Assembly (NCBI RefSeq): GCF_011516765.1
Contig: NZ_JAAABN010000005.1
Location: 62,001-126,000 of the forward strand
Origin: Acetobacter sicerae
Lineage (GTDB): Bacteria; Pseudomonadota; Alphaproteobacteria; Acetobacterales; Acetobacteraceae
DNA: 64,000 nt
Direction of reading: 5' to 3'
Shown: in pieces, positions 1 to 14,665 of the stretch
Layout of the letters: every line of letters begins with the position of its first letter
Position numbering within the stretch: position 1 is the first letter of the stretch
Position numbers and translations under genes: made by a program
The notes under the pieces: generated by a model
What the model was told of the DNA's origin: nothing
The model's database searches: none
The model's input: the letters and a program-made list of their open reading frames with translations, nothing else

Positions 1-132
1 GTTTGTGGATTTCGATCTGCTCTCCGTGCGTATCGTGACATGGACAGGCGAACCGGATTGTCAGCTCCGCTGACGGTCCTTGGGTAACCGGCTCATCCTC
101 CCTGAGTGGGTGGGCTAACACGGAGACGGGAA
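1..132 (+). promoter_or_regulatory. rplJ leader
   Basis: The untranslated stretch before rplJ contains a perfect 5-bp hairpin (GTCAG at 60-64, CTGAC at 70-74) followed by a purine-rich ribosome binding region just before the GTG at 133. In many bacteria the L10-L12 complex binds the rplJ leader and represses its own translation, so this is the expected place for that control. I did not resolve the full L10-binding fold. The upstream rplK and rplA genes usual in this cluster would lie outside the window. Confidence 0.45.
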
Positions 133-657
133 GTGAACCGTACGGAGAAGCGCGAATTTGTCGCCTCGCTCGCTGCCGTGTTCGCAGAGACGTCCATGGT
201 GGTTGTCACCCGTAATGACGGGCTGACAGTTGCCGATGTGACTGACCTGCGTCGCAAGGTGCGTGCTGCGGGAGCGACTTATAAGGTCGCGAAGAACCGG
301 CTGGCCACTCTCGCCCTGGATGGGACCCGATTCGATGGCATTGCGCCGCTGTTGAAGGGGCCGACCGCTTTGTCGTGGTCGGCTGATCCTGTCGCAGTGG
401 CGAAAGTGATCGTCGAGTTCGCCAAGACCAATGAGAAACTGGTGCTGCTTGGTGGCGCCCTTGGAACCCAGACGCTTGACGTCAACGGGCTCAAGGCGCT
501 GGCCGAGCTGCCGTCTCTGGACACGCTTCGTGCGCAGCTCGTGGGGCTCATCTCCACGCCGGCTACGCGTATCGCGGGTGTTCTCCAGGCGCCGGCAGGC
601 CAGCTGGCTCGGGTCTTTGGTGCCTATGCCAAGACGGGCGAGGCGGACGCAGCCTGA
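133..657 (+). CDS. rplJ: 50S ribosomal protein L10
   Basis: L10 anchors the L7/L12 stalk on the large ribosomal subunit. The 174-residue product starts with [13 protein letters not shown] and runs through the conserved [19 protein letters not shown] region, matching the usual length of about 172. I chose the GTG at 133, preceded by GGAGACGGGAA, over an in-frame GTG at 106 because the extra nine residues do not fit the family. rplL follows after a 95-bp gap with a hairpin, the classical L10-L12 arrangement. Confidence 0.95.
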   Translation: MNRTEKREFVASLAAVFAETSMVVVTRNDGLTVADVTDLRRKVRAAGATYKVAKNRLATLALDGTRFDGIAPLLKGPTALSWSADPVAVAKVIVEFAKTNEKLVLLGGALGTQTLDVNGLKALAELPSLDTLRAQLVGLISTPATRIAGVLQAPAGQLARVFGAYAKTGEADAA

Positions 658-661
658 TGCG

Positions 662-679
662 TCTCCCCGTAAGGGGAGA
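662..679 (+). promoter_or_regulatory. Hairpin between rplJ and rplL
   Basis: TCTCCCC (662-668), loop GTAA, GGGGAGA (673-679) is a perfect 7-bp stem closed by a GNRA-type tetraloop, five bases after the rplJ stop. It has no T run, so it is more likely an RNA-stability or processing element than a terminator. L12 is needed at four or more copies per L10, and such a structure could protect the rplL message; that role is inference. Confidence 0.5.
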
Positions 680-752
680 GAGAAAATGCGCATGACCCGT
701 CTCTTTCGGGTTGTGCATCCGGAATCAGTATCTATATTAGGAAGACCATATC

Positions 753-1127
753 ATGGCCGATCTGAACAAGCTTGTTGACGAGCTTTCCGCTCTTACAGTT
801 CTCGAAGCTGCTGAGCTGTCAAAGCTTCTCGAAGAGAAGTGGGGCGTTTCCGCCGCCGCTCCGGTTGCTGTTGCAGCCGCTGCTCCGGGTGCTGCTGCAG
901 CTCCGGCTGAAGAGAAGACCGAATTTGACGTGATCCTTGCTGCTGCTGGCGACAAGAAGATCAACGTGATCAAGGAAATCCGCACGATCACCGGTCTGGG
1001 TCTGAAGGAAGCCAAGGACCTTGTCGAAGGCGCTCCGAAGACCATCAAGGAAGGCGCCAGCAAGGACGAAGCCGAGAAGATCAAGAAGACTCTCGAAGAG
1101 AACGGCGCTAAGGTTGAGATTAAATAA
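753..1127 (+). CDS. rplL: 50S ribosomal protein L7/L12
   Basis: This acidic stalk protein recruits translation factors to the ribosome. The 124-residue product has the N-terminal dimerisation segment ([20 protein letters not shown]), an alanine-rich hinge at roughly residues 34-52 and the conserved C-terminal factor-binding domain with [22 protein letters not shown] lies ten bases before the ATG. It follows rplJ and precedes rpoB, as in most bacteria. Confidence 0.97.
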   Translation: MADLNKLVDELSALTVLEAAELSKLLEEKWGVSAAAPVAVAAAAPGAAAAPAEEKTEFDVILAAAGDKKINVIKEIRTITGLGLKEAKDLVEGAPKTIKEGASKDEAEKIKKTLEENGAKVEIK

Positions 1128-1144
1128 TTATCTCGATCTTCTGG

Positions 1145-1210
1145 CGGCACCTCTGCGTGCCGTCACTGTTTTGAGTTGGTTCTGGGCGGAGGCTGTCTAC
1201 GGTCTCCGCC
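1145..1210 (+). promoter_or_regulatory. Two hairpins in the rplL-rpoB gap
   Basis: The 271-bp gap between rplL and rpoB holds CGGCAC (1145-1150) paired with GTGCCG (1157-1162), and GGCGGAG (1185-1191) paired with CTCCGCC (1204-1210). In enterobacteria this gap contains an attenuator and an RNase III site that lower rpoB expression relative to rplL. Neither hairpin is followed by a long T run, so partial termination or processing is more likely than full termination. The rest of the gap shows no gene. Confidence 0.45.
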
Positions 1211-1398
1211 TGTTCGTCTGTAGTGACTCCCTGTAAGGGTAAATTGCTACGACGGTTCACGGATCAGGCGGCTTGTGCTGGGTTTCGGCGCAAATCGTGT
1301 GAAGTGTGCATTACAGGCCGGACCGTCTGGCCGCCCTCCTTCCCTGTCGGGAACGGGGTGGCCGGATGGTCCGACGGCAGGGACGAGGCAGGATAGAC

Positions 1399-4300
1399 AT
1401 GAACGCAATCACCAAATCGTTCACGGGGCGTAAAAGGATCCGCAAGAGTTTCGGGCGGATTCCCGAAGTTGCGCCGATGCCTAACCTCATCGATGTTCAG
1501 CGCGCCTCCTATGAGGCCTTTCTTCAGGCGAACGTATCGCCTGATGCGCGGACACAGACGGGGCTTCAGGAAGTATTCCGTTCCGTTTTTCCGATCAACG
1601 ATTTCGCAGGACGTGGTCGTCTTGAGTTCGTTCAGTACGAATTCGAGGACCCGAAATATGACGTTGAGGAGTGCATCCAGCGCGGCCTGACATATGCGGC
1701 GCCGCTGAAGGTCATTCTCCGTCTGATCGTCTGGGACGTTGACGAGGACACGGGCTCCCGTTCGATCCGCGACATCAAGGAGCAGCCGGTTTACATGGGC
1801 GACATGCCCCTGATGACCGATAACGGCACCTTTATCGTCAATGGCACCGAGCGTGTGATCGTCAGTCAGATGCACCGTTCACCGGGCGTCTTCTTCGATC
1901 ATGACAAGGGCAAGACCCACTCTTCCGGCAAGTATCTCTTCTCGGCCCGCGTTATTCCGTATCGTGGCTCCTGGCTCGACTTCGAATTCGACGCCAAGGA
2001 CCTGATCTATGTCCGCATCGACCGCAAGCGCAAGCTGCCGGCGACGACGCTGCTTTATGCGCTCGAAGGCGCCAATTCCGAGGCTGCGCGCAAGAAGAAG
2101 GCGGAAGAGGGCGGTGACGTCGCCGCCATGGACATCGGCGGCATGGATTCCGACGAGATCCTTGACTACTTCTATGGCAAGGTCATCTTCCAGAAGACCG
2201 CCAAGGGCTGGGCGCGCGCCTTTGATCCGGAAGCCTTCAAGGGACAGAAGCTTCTGTCCGACCTGATCGACGCTGATAGCGGCGAAGTCGTTGCTGAAGC
2301 TGACACGAAGCTGACCGCCCGCGCCGTTCGCAAGATTGCGGAAACGACCAAGGAAGTGCTGGTCACTGAAGCTGACCTGCTCGGACGTTTCATCGCCCAT
2401 GATATCGTCAACCCGAACACGGGTGAGATTTATGGTGAAGGCGGCGAAGAGCTGACGGAAGCCCGTCTGCTGGCGCTGGAAGAAGCCGGAATCACCGAGC
2501 TGCCGACCCTTGCGGTTGATCAGGCCAATGGTCCCTGGATCCGCAACACCATGACGGTGGACAAGAACAACTCCCGTGATGAGGCGCTGATCGACATCTA
2601 TCGCGTCATGCGTCCGGGTGAGCCGCCGACGGCCGAAACGGCCGAGGCGATGTTCCGCAGCCTGTTCTTCGATCCCGACCGCTATGACCTGTCGTCTGTC
2701 GGTCGCGTGAAGATGAATATGCGTCTGGGTCTCGAGTGCCCTGACACGGTGCGCGTCCTTCGCAAGGAAGATATCCTGCGCGCCATGAAGGTCATGTGCG
2801 ACCTGAAGGATGGCCGCGGCCAGATCGACGACATCGATAACCTCGGTAACCGTCGTGTCCGCTCCGTTGGCGAACTGATGGAAAACCAGTATCGCATCGG
2901 CCTGCTCCGTATGGAGCGCGCCATTCGCGAGCGCATGGGTTCTGTCGATATCGACACGGTCATGCCGCATGATCTGATCAACGCGAAACCGGCTGCTGCT
3001 GCAGTGCGTGAGTTCTTCGGTTCCTCACAGCTTTCGCAGTTCATGGACCAGACCAATCCGCTTTCGGAAGTCACGCACAAGCGTCGCCTTTCGGCGCTTG
3101 GCCCGGGCGGTCTGACCCGTGAGCGCGCAGGCTTCGAAGTCCGTGACGTTCATCCGACCCATTATGGCCGTATCTGCCCGATTGAGACGCCGGAAGGCCC
3201 GAACATCGGTCTGATCAACTCACTGGCGACCTATGCCAAGGTGAACAAGTACGGCTTCATCGAAACACCTTATCGTCTCGTGAAGGACGGCAAGCTTCAG
3301 GATGGCTGGAAGTACCTCTCCGCCATGGAAGAGGAACGTCTGGTCGTTGCTCAGGCTGACGCCAAGCAGGACAAGGACGGCACCCTGACCGGTGATCTCG
3401 TTTCGGTTCGCCGAAACGGTGACTTCCGTCAGGTTCTTCCGACTGACGTGACGGCATGTGACGTTTCCCCGAAGCAGCTTGTTTCCGTCGCCGCGGCGCT
3501 GATTCCGTTCCTTGAGAACGATGACGCCAACCGTGCGCTCATGGGATCGAACATGCAGCGTCAGGCTGTTCCTCTGGTGCGCTCTGATGCGCCACTGGTT
3601 GGAACGGGCATGGAAGCCGCTGTCGCCCATGACTCCGGTGCAACCATCGTCGCCCGCCGCAGCGGTGTGGTCGATCAGATCGACGGCGCCCGCATTGTGG
3701 TCCGTGTAACGGACTCAACCGGTGCGACGCAGGGCGTTGATACTTACCGTCTGCGGAAATATTCCCGCTCCAATCAGTCCACCTGCATCAATCAGCGTCC
3801 GCTGGTCCGCGTGGGTGATCAGGTTGCGGCTGGTGACATCATTGCCGATGGTCCGTCCACGGAGCTGGGTGAACTGGCTCTGGGCCGTAACGTGCTCGTC
3901 GCGTTCATGCCCTGGAACGGCTACAACTTCGAAGATTCCATCCTGATCTCCGAGCGTATCGCTCGCGACGACGTCTTTACCTCGATCCATATCGAGGAAT
4001 TCGAAGTCATGGCGCGTGACACGAAGCTTGGTCAGGAAGAAATCACCCGCGACATTCCGAATGTCGGTGAAGAAGCCCTTCGCAACCTCGACGAGGCAGG
4101 TATCGTGTATGTCGGCGCCGAGGTGAACCCGGGCGACATTCTGATCGGTAAGGTCACGCCGAAGGGCGAAAGCCCGATGACGCCGGAAGAAAAGCTCCTC
4201 CGCGCCATCTTCGGTGAAAAGGCTTCGGACGTTCGTGACACGTCCCTGCGTCTGCCGCCTGGCACGACCGGCACGATCGTTGACGTCCGCGTCTTCTCCC

Positions 4301-5571
4301 GTCGCGGCGTCGACAAGGATGAGCGTGCGATGGCGATCGAACGCGCCGAGATCGAGCGTCTGGCGAAGGACCGTGATGACGAGCGCGCCATTCAGGAGCG
4401 TTCCTTCTACAACCGTCTGCGTGAGCGTCTGCTCGGTGAGACGGCTGGAACGGGCTTCAAGGGTCTGAAATCAGGCACGCCGATCACGGAAGAGGTTCTG
4501 GCCGAGATTCCGCGTGGCGCATGGCGCAACGTAAGCGTCGCGTCCGACTCTGTCACGGCTGAGCTGGAAACCCTGCGTCGTGAATTCGATGCGGCCATCC
4601 AGAAGATTCAGGCCCGTTTCGACAGCAAGGTCGAGAAGCTCCAGCGCGGTGATGAGCTGCCGCCGGGCGTGATGAAGATGGTCAAGGTCTTCGTCGCCGT
4701 GAAGCGTAAGCTTCAGCCGGGTGACAAGATGGCCGGTCGTCACGGAAACAAGGGTGTCGTCTCTCGCGTGGTGCCGGTTGAAGACATGCCGTTCCTTGAG
4801 GATGGCACTTCGGTCGATATCGTGCTGAACCCGCTCGGTGTGCCGTCACGAATGAACGTCGGGCAGATTCTCGAGACCCATCTGGGCTGGGCCTGCGCCA
4901 ACATCGGTCGCCGCATTGGCGGTATGGTCGACGAGTATCAGCGTGATGGCGAAAAGAAGCAGGTTCTGCTGGAAGAGCTGAAAGACGTTTATGGTGATGA
5001 GGTCTTCAGGGCCGATATCGCCGACATGTCTCACGACCAGCTCGTCGAGCTTGCCAATAACCTGCGCAAGGGCGTGCCGATTGCGACGCCGGTGTTCGAT
5101 GGTGCCTCGATCCCTGATATCGAGAACATGCTTGAGAAGGCAGGTGTCGATCGTTCCGGTCAGTCCCAGCTCATTGACGGTCGCACAGGCGAGCCGTTCG
5201 AGCGCAAGACGACGGTCGGTTACATCTACATGCTCAAGCTGCATCACCTTGTCGACGACAAGATCCATGCCCGTTCGATCGGTCCATACTCGCTTGTCAC
5301 GCAGCAGCCGCTGGGTGGTAAGGCGCAGTTCGGTGGCCAGCGCTTCGGTGAGATGGAAGTCTGGGCGCTTGAGGCGTATGGCGCAGCCTACACGCTGCAG
5401 GAAATGCTCACGGTCAAGTCCGATGACGTCTCCGGTCGTACCAAGGTTTACGAATCCATCGTTCGTGAGCAGGACGACTTCGAGGCCGGTATCCCTGAGA
5501 GCTTCAACGTTCTCATCAAGGAACTGAAATCGCTTGGTCTGAATGTGGATCTGGAAAACAGTGGTGACTGA
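1399..5571 (+). CDS. rpoB: RNA polymerase beta subunit
   Basis: The catalytic beta subunit has 1390 residues, typical for alphaproteobacteria. The rifampicin pocket reads [18 protein letters not shown] followed by [13 protein letters not shown], with the Asp, His and Ser at the classic resistance positions (E. coli 516, 526, 531) intact; the residue matching E. coli Asn518 is Thr. The C-terminal [18 protein letters not shown] region is present. I start at the ATG at 1399, preceded by GGATAG, rather than at upstream in-frame codons, because [19 protein letters not shown] is the usual N-terminus. rpoC follows after 135 bp. Confidence 0.97.
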   Translation: MNAITKSFTGRKRIRKSFGRIPEVAPMPNLIDVQRASYEAFLQANVSPDARTQTGLQEVFRSVFPINDFAGRGRLEFVQYEFEDPKYDVEECIQRGLTYAAPLKVILRLIVWDVDEDTGSRSIRDIKEQPVYMGDMPLMTDNGTFIVNGTERVIVSQMHRSPGVFFDHDKGKTHSSGKYLFSARVIPYRGSWLDFEFDAKDLIYVRIDRKRKLPATTLLYALEGANSEAARKKKAEEGGDVAAMDIGGMDSDEILDYFYGKVIFQKTAKGWARAFDPEAFKGQKLLSDLIDADSGEVVAEADTKLTARAVRKIAETTKEVLVTEADLLGRFIAHDIVNPNTGEIYGEGGEELTEARLLALEEAGITELPTLAVDQANGPWIRNTMTVDKNNSRDEALIDIYRVMRPGEPPTAETAEAMFRSLFFDPDRYDLSSVGRVKMNMRLGLECPDTVRVLRKEDILRAMKVMCDLKDGRGQIDDIDNLGNRRVRSVGELMENQYRIGLLRMERAIRERMGSVDIDTVMPHDLINAKPAAAAVREFFGSSQLSQFMDQTNPLSEVTHKRRLSALGPGGLTRERAGFEVRDVHPTHYGRICPIETPEGPNIGLINSLATYAKVNKYGFIETPYRLVKDGKLQDGWKYLSAMEEERLVVAQADAKQDKDGTLTGDLVSVRRNGDFRQVLPTDVTACDVSPKQLVSVAAALIPFLENDDANRALMGSNMQRQAVPLVRSDAPLVGTGMEAAVAHDSGATIVARRSGVVDQIDGARIVVRVTDSTGATQGVDTYRLRKYSRSNQSTCINQRPLVRVGDQVAAGDIIADGPSTELGELALGRNVLVAFMPWNGYNFEDSILISERIARDDVFTSIHIEEFEVMARDTKLGQEEITRDIPNVGEEALRNLDEAGIVYVGAEVNPGDILIGKVTPKGESPMTPEEKLLRAIFGEKASDVRDTSLRLPPGTTGTIVDVRVFSRRGVDKDERAMAIERAEIERLAKDRDDERAIQERSFYNRLRERLLGETAGTGFKGLKSGTPITEEVLAEIPRGAWRNVSVASDSVTAELETLRREFDAAIQKIQARFDSKVEKLQRGDELPPGVMKMVKVFVAVKRKLQPGDKMAGRHGNKGVVSRVVPVEDMPFLEDGTSVDIVLNPLGVPSRMNVGQILETHLGWACANIGRRIGGMVDEYQRDGEKKQVLLEELKDVYGDEVFRADIADMSHDQLVELANNLRKGVPIATPVFDGASIPDIENMLEKAGVDRSGQSQLIDGRTGEPFERKTTVGYIYMLKLHHLVDDKIHARSIGPYSLVTQQPLGGKAQFGGQRFGEMEVWALEAYGAAYTLQEMLTVKSDDVSGRTKVYESIVREQDDFEAGIPESFNVLIKELKSLGLNVDLENSGD

Positions 5572-5587
5572 TTTCCCATTTAATCTT

Positions 5588-5611
5588 GTCGAGGGGCTTC
5601 AGCCTCTCGAC
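5588..5611 (+). promoter_or_regulatory. Hairpin between rpoB and rpoC
   Basis: GTCGAGGGGC (5588-5597) and GCCTCTCGAC (5602-5611) form a 10-bp stem with one G-U pair and a TTCA tetraloop. It begins 17 bases after the rpoB stop and is not followed by a T tract. It could be an mRNA processing or stability element that tunes rpoC against rpoB; function is inferred. Confidence 0.45.
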
Positions 5612-5706
5612 GCCGACCTGTTTTCAATGAAACGGAGCGCGGGGCAGAACGCCCGGCGTGACGCGGAGCGCGGCCGCGTGACACCCGTCCTGGAGGTTTT
5701 CGGCGC

Positions 5707-9876
<4,170 letters not shown>

Positions 9877-9907
9877 TCAGCAACTCTCACATCCTGCGAT
9901 TAAGGAG

Positions 9908-9938
9908 AGGCCGGGCTTAGTCCCGGTCTTTCTTTTTT
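9908..9938 (+). terminator. rpoC terminator
   Basis: AGGCCGGG (9908-9915) can pair with CCCGGTCT (9922-9929) across CTTAGT, with one G-U pair, and is followed by a T-rich tract (TTCTTTTTT). It sits about 30 bases after the rpoC stop and is a plausible intrinsic terminator of the rplJL-rpoBC unit. Confidence 0.7.
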
Positions 9939-10145
9939 CTGAATACGCATCAGAAAACACCCAGTGCAGATAGCGCATGTCACGCTGGACTCTTTTCTAT
10001 GGCGTGATGCCCGTTTTCTCTGGTCAAACAGGCGATTCCGGGTTATTAGGCGCGCAATTCGTTGCGTAACGACGCCAAAAGGCCGGTTCCAACGGGATGT
10101 TATTGTCAGCAGGCCGGGAAACTGATCCGAATCGCGTGAGTTTTC

Positions 10146-10174
10146 TTGACTCACATGGTTCCGGGGCCTAGGTT
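10146..10174 (+). promoter_or_regulatory. Candidate sigma-70 promoter for rpsL
   Basis: The 515-bp gap between rpoC and rpsL holds no gene I can support. Within it TTGACT (10146-10151), a 17-base spacer and TAGGTT (10169-10174) form a good vegetative promoter. It lies about 220 bp before rpsL and downstream of the rpoC terminator, so it would restart transcription for the str genes and leave a long untranslated leader. No start site has been measured. Confidence 0.5.
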
Positions 10175-10391
10175 CCGCGACCTCAGCTTCATGCATTCCG
10201 GCTCACTGTCCGGGCAGGTTGTTGTCAAAGCAATTACAGCATGCGGTTCCATGTGCTCCCTGGCGAGTGCGTTAAGGCCGGATGTAAACATAGGCTTTCC
10301 GGATGCTGTATCCGGGGAGTGATTTTGGATGACAGTCGGCAACCGAAGTGAGGGTTCGCCGGCCGAACTGTGTAAGGATCGGGAAGGGCGC

Positions 10392-10763
10392 ATGCCGACC
10401 ATCAACCAGCTGATCGCCAAGGGGCGCGAGCCTGCGGCAAAGCGCAACAAGGTGCCGGCCCTGCAGGGCTGCCCGCAGAAGCGCGGCGTTTGCACTCGCG
10501 TTTATACAACCACTCCAAAGAAGCCGAACTCCGCGCTCCGTAAGGTCGCGAAAGTGCGTCTGACGAACGGTCATGAAGTGGTGAGCTATATTCCGGGTGA
10601 AGGTCATAACCTTCAGGAGCATAGCGTCGTCCTGATCCGTGGTGGTCGTGTGAAGGATCTTCCGGGTGTCCGTTACCACATCCTTCGCGGTGTGCTTGAT
10701 ACTCAGGGTATCGCAAAGCGCCGTCAGCGTCGTTCGCTCTATGGCGCTAAGCGTCCTAAGTAA
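10392..10763 (+). CDS. rpsL: 30S ribosomal protein S12
   Basis: S12 lies at the decoding centre and affects translational accuracy. The 123-residue protein starts [14 protein letters not shown] and has the usual length. The streptomycin-related lysines in [13 protein letters not shown] and in [10 protein letters not shown] are both present, the sensitive-type sequence. I use the ATG at 10392 (preceded by GGAAGGGCGC), not an in-frame upstream ATG that would add 21 unrelated residues. rpsG follows after 14 bp. Confidence 0.97.
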   Translation: MPTINQLIAKGREPAAKRNKVPALQGCPQKRGVCTRVYTTTPKKPNSALRKVAKVRLTNGHEVVSYIPGEGHNLQEHSVVLIRGGRVKDLPGVRYHILRGVLDTQGIAKRRQRRSLYGAKRPK

Positions 10764-10777
10764 GGGAATATCGAGGC

Positions 10778-11254
10778 ATGAGTCGCCGTCACCGCGCTGT
10801 AAAGCGTGAGATCCTACCGGATCCGAAATTTGGAGACATCGTCATTACGCGCTTCATGAATGCGCTGATGTATGATGGCAAGAAGTCCACTGCAGAAGGC
10901 ATCGTTTACGGTGCTCTCGATGTTCTGCATCGTCGTGGTGGCGCTTCGGCTGATCCCGTCGCCATGTTCCATGCGGCGCTGGACAACGTAAAGCCGGCCG
11001 TTGAGGTTCGTTCCCGTCGTGTCGGCGGTGCAACGTATCAGGTGCCCGTCGAGGTTCGCACCGATCGCCGTCAGGCTCTGGCCATTCGCTGGCTGATCGA
11101 TGCGTCACGTAAGCGTGGTGAAAGCACGATGCAGGATCGTCTTTCCAATGAACTGATGGACGCCGTGAACAATCGTGGCGCCGCGGTCAAGAAGCGCGAA
11201 GATACGCACCGTATGGCGGAAGCCAACAAGGCTTTCAGCCACTACCGCTGGTAA
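10778..11254 (+). CDS. rpsG: 30S ribosomal protein S7
   Basis: S7 nucleates assembly of the 30S head and contacts the E-site tRNA. The product is 158 residues, starting [20 protein letters not shown], and ends with the typical [20 protein letters not shown]. It follows rpsL closely. In most bacteria fusA comes next, but here the next gene is tuf, 103 bp on. Confidence 0.97.
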   Translation: MSRRHRAVKREILPDPKFGDIVITRFMNALMYDGKKSTAEGIVYGALDVLHRRGGASADPVAMFHAALDNVKPAVEVRSRRVGGATYQVPVEVRTDRRQALAIRWLIDASRKRGESTMQDRLSNELMDAVNNRGAAVKKREDTHRMAEANKAFSHYRW

Positions 11255-11273
11255 CAGGCGCTTTTTTTGTGTG

Positions 11274-11305
11274 CGTTGCAGTATCCCGGGTTGGGGGCTG
11301 CAACG
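11274..11305 (+). promoter_or_regulatory. Hairpin in the rpsG-tuf gap
   Basis: CGTTGCAG (11274-11281) and CTGCAACG (11298-11305) form a perfect 8-bp stem around a 16-base loop. A T7 tract lies just upstream at 11262-11268, after the rpsG stop. The structure replaces the space where fusA would normally be and may be a processing or control site for tuf. Confidence 0.35.
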
Positions 11306-11357
11306 GAAATTGCTAACAACCGCATCCCACCTGTCTGGTGGGTAACGGAGAGAAACG

Positions 11358-12548
11358 ATGGCAAAGGCTAAATTCGAGCGTAATAAGCCGCATTGTAATA
11401 TCGGCACCATTGGTCACGTTGACCATGGTAAGACGTCGCTCACCGCTGCGATCACGAAGACCCTGGCCAAGGCCGGTGGTGCTGAGTTCAAGGCATACGA
11501 CATGATCGACGCTGCTCCTGAAGAGCGCGCTCGTGGCATCACCATCTCCACGGCTCACGTTGAGTACGAGACGGCGAAGCGTCACTATGCTCACGTCGAC
11601 TGCCCGGGTCACGCTGACTATGTGAAGAACATGATCACCGGTGCTGCGCAGATGGACGGCGCGATTCTCGTCGTGTCCGCTGCTGATGGCCCGATGCCGC
11701 AGACCCGTGAGCACATTCTGCTCGCCCGTCAGGTTGGCGTTCCGGCTCTGGTCGTGTTCCTGAACAAGGTTGATCAGGTTGATGATCCGGAGCTGCTTGA
11801 GCTGGTCGAGATGGAAGTGCGTGAGCTTCTTTCTTCCTACCAGTTCCCGGGCGACGAAATTCCGGTGATCAAGGGTTCCGCTCTTGTCACTCTGGAAGAT
11901 GGTGATCCGGAAGTTGGTGAAAACCGCGTCAAAGATCTGATGGACGCTGTTGATTCCTACATCCCGCAGCCGGAGCGTCCGGTTGACCGTCCGTTCCTGA
12001 TGCCGATCGAAGACGTGTTCTCGATCTCCGGTCGTGGTACGGTTGTCACCGGCCGTGTCGAGCGTGGCGTTGTCAATACTGGTGACGAAGTTGAGATCGT
12101 TGGCATCCGTCCGACGACCAAGACGACCGTCACCGGCGTTGAAATGTTCCGCAAGCTGCTTGATCGTGGTGAGGCTGGTGACAACATCGGCGCTCTGCTG
12201 CGTGGCACGAAGCGTGAGGACGTCGAGCGTGGTCAGGTTCTGGCCAAGCCGGGCTCCATCACGCCGCACAAGAAGTTCAAGGCTGAGGCTTACATCCTCA
12301 CCAAGGAAGAGGGTGGTCGTCACACGCCGTTCTTCACGAACTACCGTCCGCAGTTCTACTTCCGTACGACGGACGTCACTGGTGTGGTTCACCTGCCGGA
12401 AGGCACGGAAATGGTCATGCCGGGCGACAACATCGCTATGGATGTCGAGCTGATTGCTCCGATCGCCATGGATGAAGGTCTCCGTTTCGCTATCCGCGAA
12501 GGTGGCCGCACGGTTGGTGCAGGCGTGGTCGCTTCGATCACTGAGTAA
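11358..12548 (+). CDS. tuf: Elongation factor Tu
   Basis: EF-Tu is the GTPase that delivers aminoacyl-tRNA to the ribosome. The 396-residue product has the G1 loop [10 protein letters not shown], the EERARGITI effector region, DCPGHADY (G3) and NKVD (G4), followed by the two beta-barrel domains. The start has an ACGGAGAGAAACG ribosome binding site. It is the only elongation factor in this str-type cluster; fusA is not adjacent. Confidence 0.98.
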   Translation: MAKAKFERNKPHCNIGTIGHVDHGKTSLTAAITKTLAKAGGAEFKAYDMIDAAPEERARGITISTAHVEYETAKRHYAHVDCPGHADYVKNMITGAAQMDGAILVVSAADGPMPQTREHILLARQVGVPALVVFLNKVDQVDDPELLELVEMEVRELLSSYQFPGDEIPVIKGSALVTLEDGDPEVGENRVKDLMDAVDSYIPQPERPVDRPFLMPIEDVFSISGRGTVVTGRVERGVVNTGDEVEIVGIRPTTKTTVTGVEMFRKLLDRGEAGDNIGALLRGTKREDVERGQVLAKPGSITPHKKFKAEAYILTKEEGGRHTPFFTNYRPQFYFRTTDVTGVVHLPEGTEMVMPGDNIAMDVELIAPIAMDEGLRFAIREGGRTVGAGVVASITE

Positions 12549-12600
12549 GACGGGGCAGGTGCCCCATAGCCCTGAATTGGGCGGGCCCTGAACTGAGTAC

Positions 12601-12626
12601 CCCCGGTCGGAGTGATCCGGCCGGGG
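12601..12626 (+). terminator. Terminator-like hairpin between tuf and rpsJ
   Basis: CCCCGGTCGG (12601-12610) pairs with CCGGCCGGGG (12617-12626) over a 6-base loop with a single G-U pair. The tract after it (TCTTACTT) is only weakly T-rich, so it may terminate partially or act as a leader structure of the S10 genes. Confidence 0.5.
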
Positions 12627-12694
12627 TCTTACTTGGCGGCGGGATATCCCGGGCAGACCCTGACCGGATTAGAAAGTTGGACTGAAACAAGACG

Positions 12695-13003
12695 ATGGAC
12701 AACCAGAACATCCGCATTCGCCTAAAGGCGTACGATCATCGCGTGCTCGACAACAGCACGAAAGAGATCGTCAACACGGCGAAGCGTACGGGTGCGCGGG
12801 TTCGGGGTCCTATCCCGCTGCCGACGCATATCGAACGGTTCACCGTGAACCGCTCACCCCACGTGGATAAGAAAAGCCGCGAACAGTTCGAAATTCGGAC
12901 TCACCGCAGGCTGCTCGACATTGTCGAGCCGACCCCGCAGACCGTGGACGCCCTCATGAAGCTCGACCTCGCCGCTGGCGTTGATGTCGAGATCAAACTC
13001 TAA
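12695..13003 (+). CDS. rpsJ: 30S ribosomal protein S10
   Basis: The 102-residue product ([20 protein letters not shown]) is S10, a 30S head protein that also pairs with NusB in antitermination. Length and the [20 protein letters not shown] loop are typical. It opens the S10 cluster, with rplC starting 10 bp after its stop. No strong Shine-Dalgarno sequence is visible before this ATG. Confidence 0.97.
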   Translation: MDNQNIRIRLKAYDHRVLDNSTKEIVNTAKRTGARVRGPIPLPTHIERFTVNRSPHVDKKSREQFEIRTHRRLLDIVEPTPQTVDALMKLDLAAGVDVEIKL

Positions 13004-13013
13004 GGTCCAGACG

Positions 13014-13697
13014 ATGCGTACCGGATTGATCGCAAGAAAGCTGGGTATGACCCGGCTGTTTAAGGAAGATGGCACTCATGTGCCCGTCACTGTCCTGCAT
13101 CTCGATGATGTGCAGGTGGTTGATGCCCGTACCGAAGAACGCGACGGTTACACCGCCGTGCAGCTCGGTCTTGGCAAGGCCAAGGTGAAGAATGTCACGA
13201 AGCCGAACCGCGGCCATTATGCCCGCGTGAAGGTCGAGCCGAAGAAGGCCGTGCGCGAATTCCGCGTTGCTGCCGACGCCGTTCTCGAGCCAGGCACCCG
13301 TATCCTCGCCTCCCACTTCGTGGTTGGCCAGAAGGTGGATGTCACAGGCACGAGCAAGGGTAAGGGGTTTGCCGGTGCGATGAAGCGCTGGAACTTCGCC
13401 GGTCTCGAAGCTTCTCACGGTGTGTCCATCTCTCACCGTTCACATGGTTCTACTGGTAACCGTCAGGATCCCGGCAAGACCTTCAAGAACAAGAAGATGG
13501 CTGGTCACCTTGGTGATGAGCGCGTGACGACACTGAACCTGGAAGTGGCTGCGGTCGATCCGGAGAAGAATCTGGTCATGATTCGTGGTTCCATCCCGGG
13601 CGCGAAGAACGGACTGGTCATGGTCCGTGACGCGATCAAGAAGGCCCGTCATGCAGAGGCGCCATATCCGGCAGCCGTTGCGACGGCGGAGGGCTGA
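13014..13697 (+). CDS. rplC: 50S ribosomal protein L3
   Basis: L3 is an early-assembling 23S-binding protein near the peptidyl transferase centre. The 227-residue product starts [16 protein letters not shown] at 13014; an upstream in-frame start would overlap rpsJ and does not fit the family. The central [21 protein letters not shown] loop, which reaches toward the catalytic centre, is present. rplD follows after 5 bp. Confidence 0.96.
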   Translation: MRTGLIARKLGMTRLFKEDGTHVPVTVLHLDDVQVVDARTEERDGYTAVQLGLGKAKVKNVTKPNRGHYARVKVEPKKAVREFRVAADAVLEPGTRILASHFVVGQKVDVTGTSKGKGFAGAMKRWNFAGLEASHGVSISHRSHGSTGNRQDPGKTFKNKKMAGHLGDERVTTLNLEVAAVDPEKNLVMIRGSIPGAKNGLVMVRDAIKKARHAEAPYPAAVATAEG

Positions 13698-13702
13698 GGA
13701 CG

Positions 13703-14317
13703 ATGGAACTCGATATCAAAACTCTCGATAACGGCAGCGCCGGCACCGCCACGCTTCCCGACGAGATTTTCGCTGTTGCACCGCGTGCCGACATCATGGC
13801 GCGTGTGGTTCACTGGCAGCTGGCCAAGCGCCGCGCCGGCACCCACAAGGTGAAGGGCATGGGCGAAGTCTCCGGTACGACGAAGAAGCCGTACCGCCAG
13901 AAGGGCACAGGCTCCGCTCGTCAGGGCTCGCTGCGTGCGCCGCAGTATCGTACCGGTGGTGCGGTTCATGGTCCGGTTGTCCGCGATCACGGCTATGACC
14001 TTCCCAAGAAGGTGCGTCGTCTCGGTCTGATCTCCGCTCTTTCCCAGAAGGCGAAAGACGGCAAGCTGATTGTTCTCGATGCGGCTGATGGCGTGACGAA
14101 GACCGCTGAGCTGGCTGTGAAGCTGAAGGCTCTGGGACTGACGTCGGCTCTGATCGTTGACGGCACAGTGAACGAAGGTTTCGTTCGCGCTGCTCGCAAC
14201 CTGCCGAAGATTGACGTCCTGCCGACCATCGGTGCGAACGTCTATGACATTCTCAACCATGACGTCCTTGCGATCACTCGCGCTGGCGTTGAAGGCCTCA
14301 AGGAGCGGCTGGCATGA
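13703..14317 (+). CDS. rplD: 50S ribosomal protein L4
   Basis: L4 binds 23S rRNA and lines the exit tunnel with its long basic loop, here [20 protein letters not shown]. In E. coli it also represses its own operon; whether it does here is unknown. The product is 204 residues. Its stop overlaps the rplW start as ATGA, suggesting translational coupling. Confidence 0.96.
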   Translation: MELDIKTLDNGSAGTATLPDEIFAVAPRADIMARVVHWQLAKRRAGTHKVKGMGEVSGTTKKPYRQKGTGSARQGSLRAPQYRTGGAVHGPVVRDHGYDLPKKVRRLGLISALSQKAKDGKLIVLDAADGVTKTAELAVKLKALGLTSALIVDGTVNEGFVRAARNLPKIDVLPTIGANVYDILNHDVLAITRAGVEGLKERLA

Positions 14318-14649
14318 CAAACGTGCTTGCGATCCGCAAGAAGGCGGAAAAGATGTCGCGCGAAGCGCTCTTTGACATCGTGCGCGCGCCGCTGATCACC
14401 GAAAAGGCGACGGCGATGTCCGAGAAGAATCAGGTGGCCTTCAAGGTTGCCATCTCGGCCACGAAACCTGAGATCAAGGTTGCGGTCGAGACACTCTTCG
14501 GCGTCAAGGTTGTCAGCGTTTGCACGCTGGTTCAGAAGGGCAAGACGAAGCGTTTCAAGGGGCGTCCCGGACAGCGCTCCGATATCAAGAAGGCGTTCGT
14601 GCAGCTGGCGGAGGGTCAGTCCATTGACCTGACCGCCAAGCTGGCGTGA
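14314..14649 (+). CDS. rplW: 50S ribosomal protein L23
   Basis: L23 sits at the tunnel exit and docks trigger factor and SRP. The product is 111 residues with the start at the ATGA overlap with rplD; the conserved body begins at [20 protein letters not shown], so a start at 14353 (98 residues) is also possible. GGAGCGGCTGGC precedes the first ATG and favours it. rplB is 16 bp downstream. Confidence 0.94.
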   Translation: MTNVLAIRKKAEKMSREALFDIVRAPLITEKATAMSEKNQVAFKVAISATKPEIKVAVETLFGVKVVSVCTLVQKGKTKRFKGRPGQRSDIKKAFVQLAEGQSIDLTAKLA

Positions 14650-14665
14650 CGCGGGGTATCTACAC

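Noticed and set aside
1879-2970. A 363-codon open frame antisense to rpoB
   Set aside because: Same cause; the translation has no recognisable domain and no ribosome binding site.
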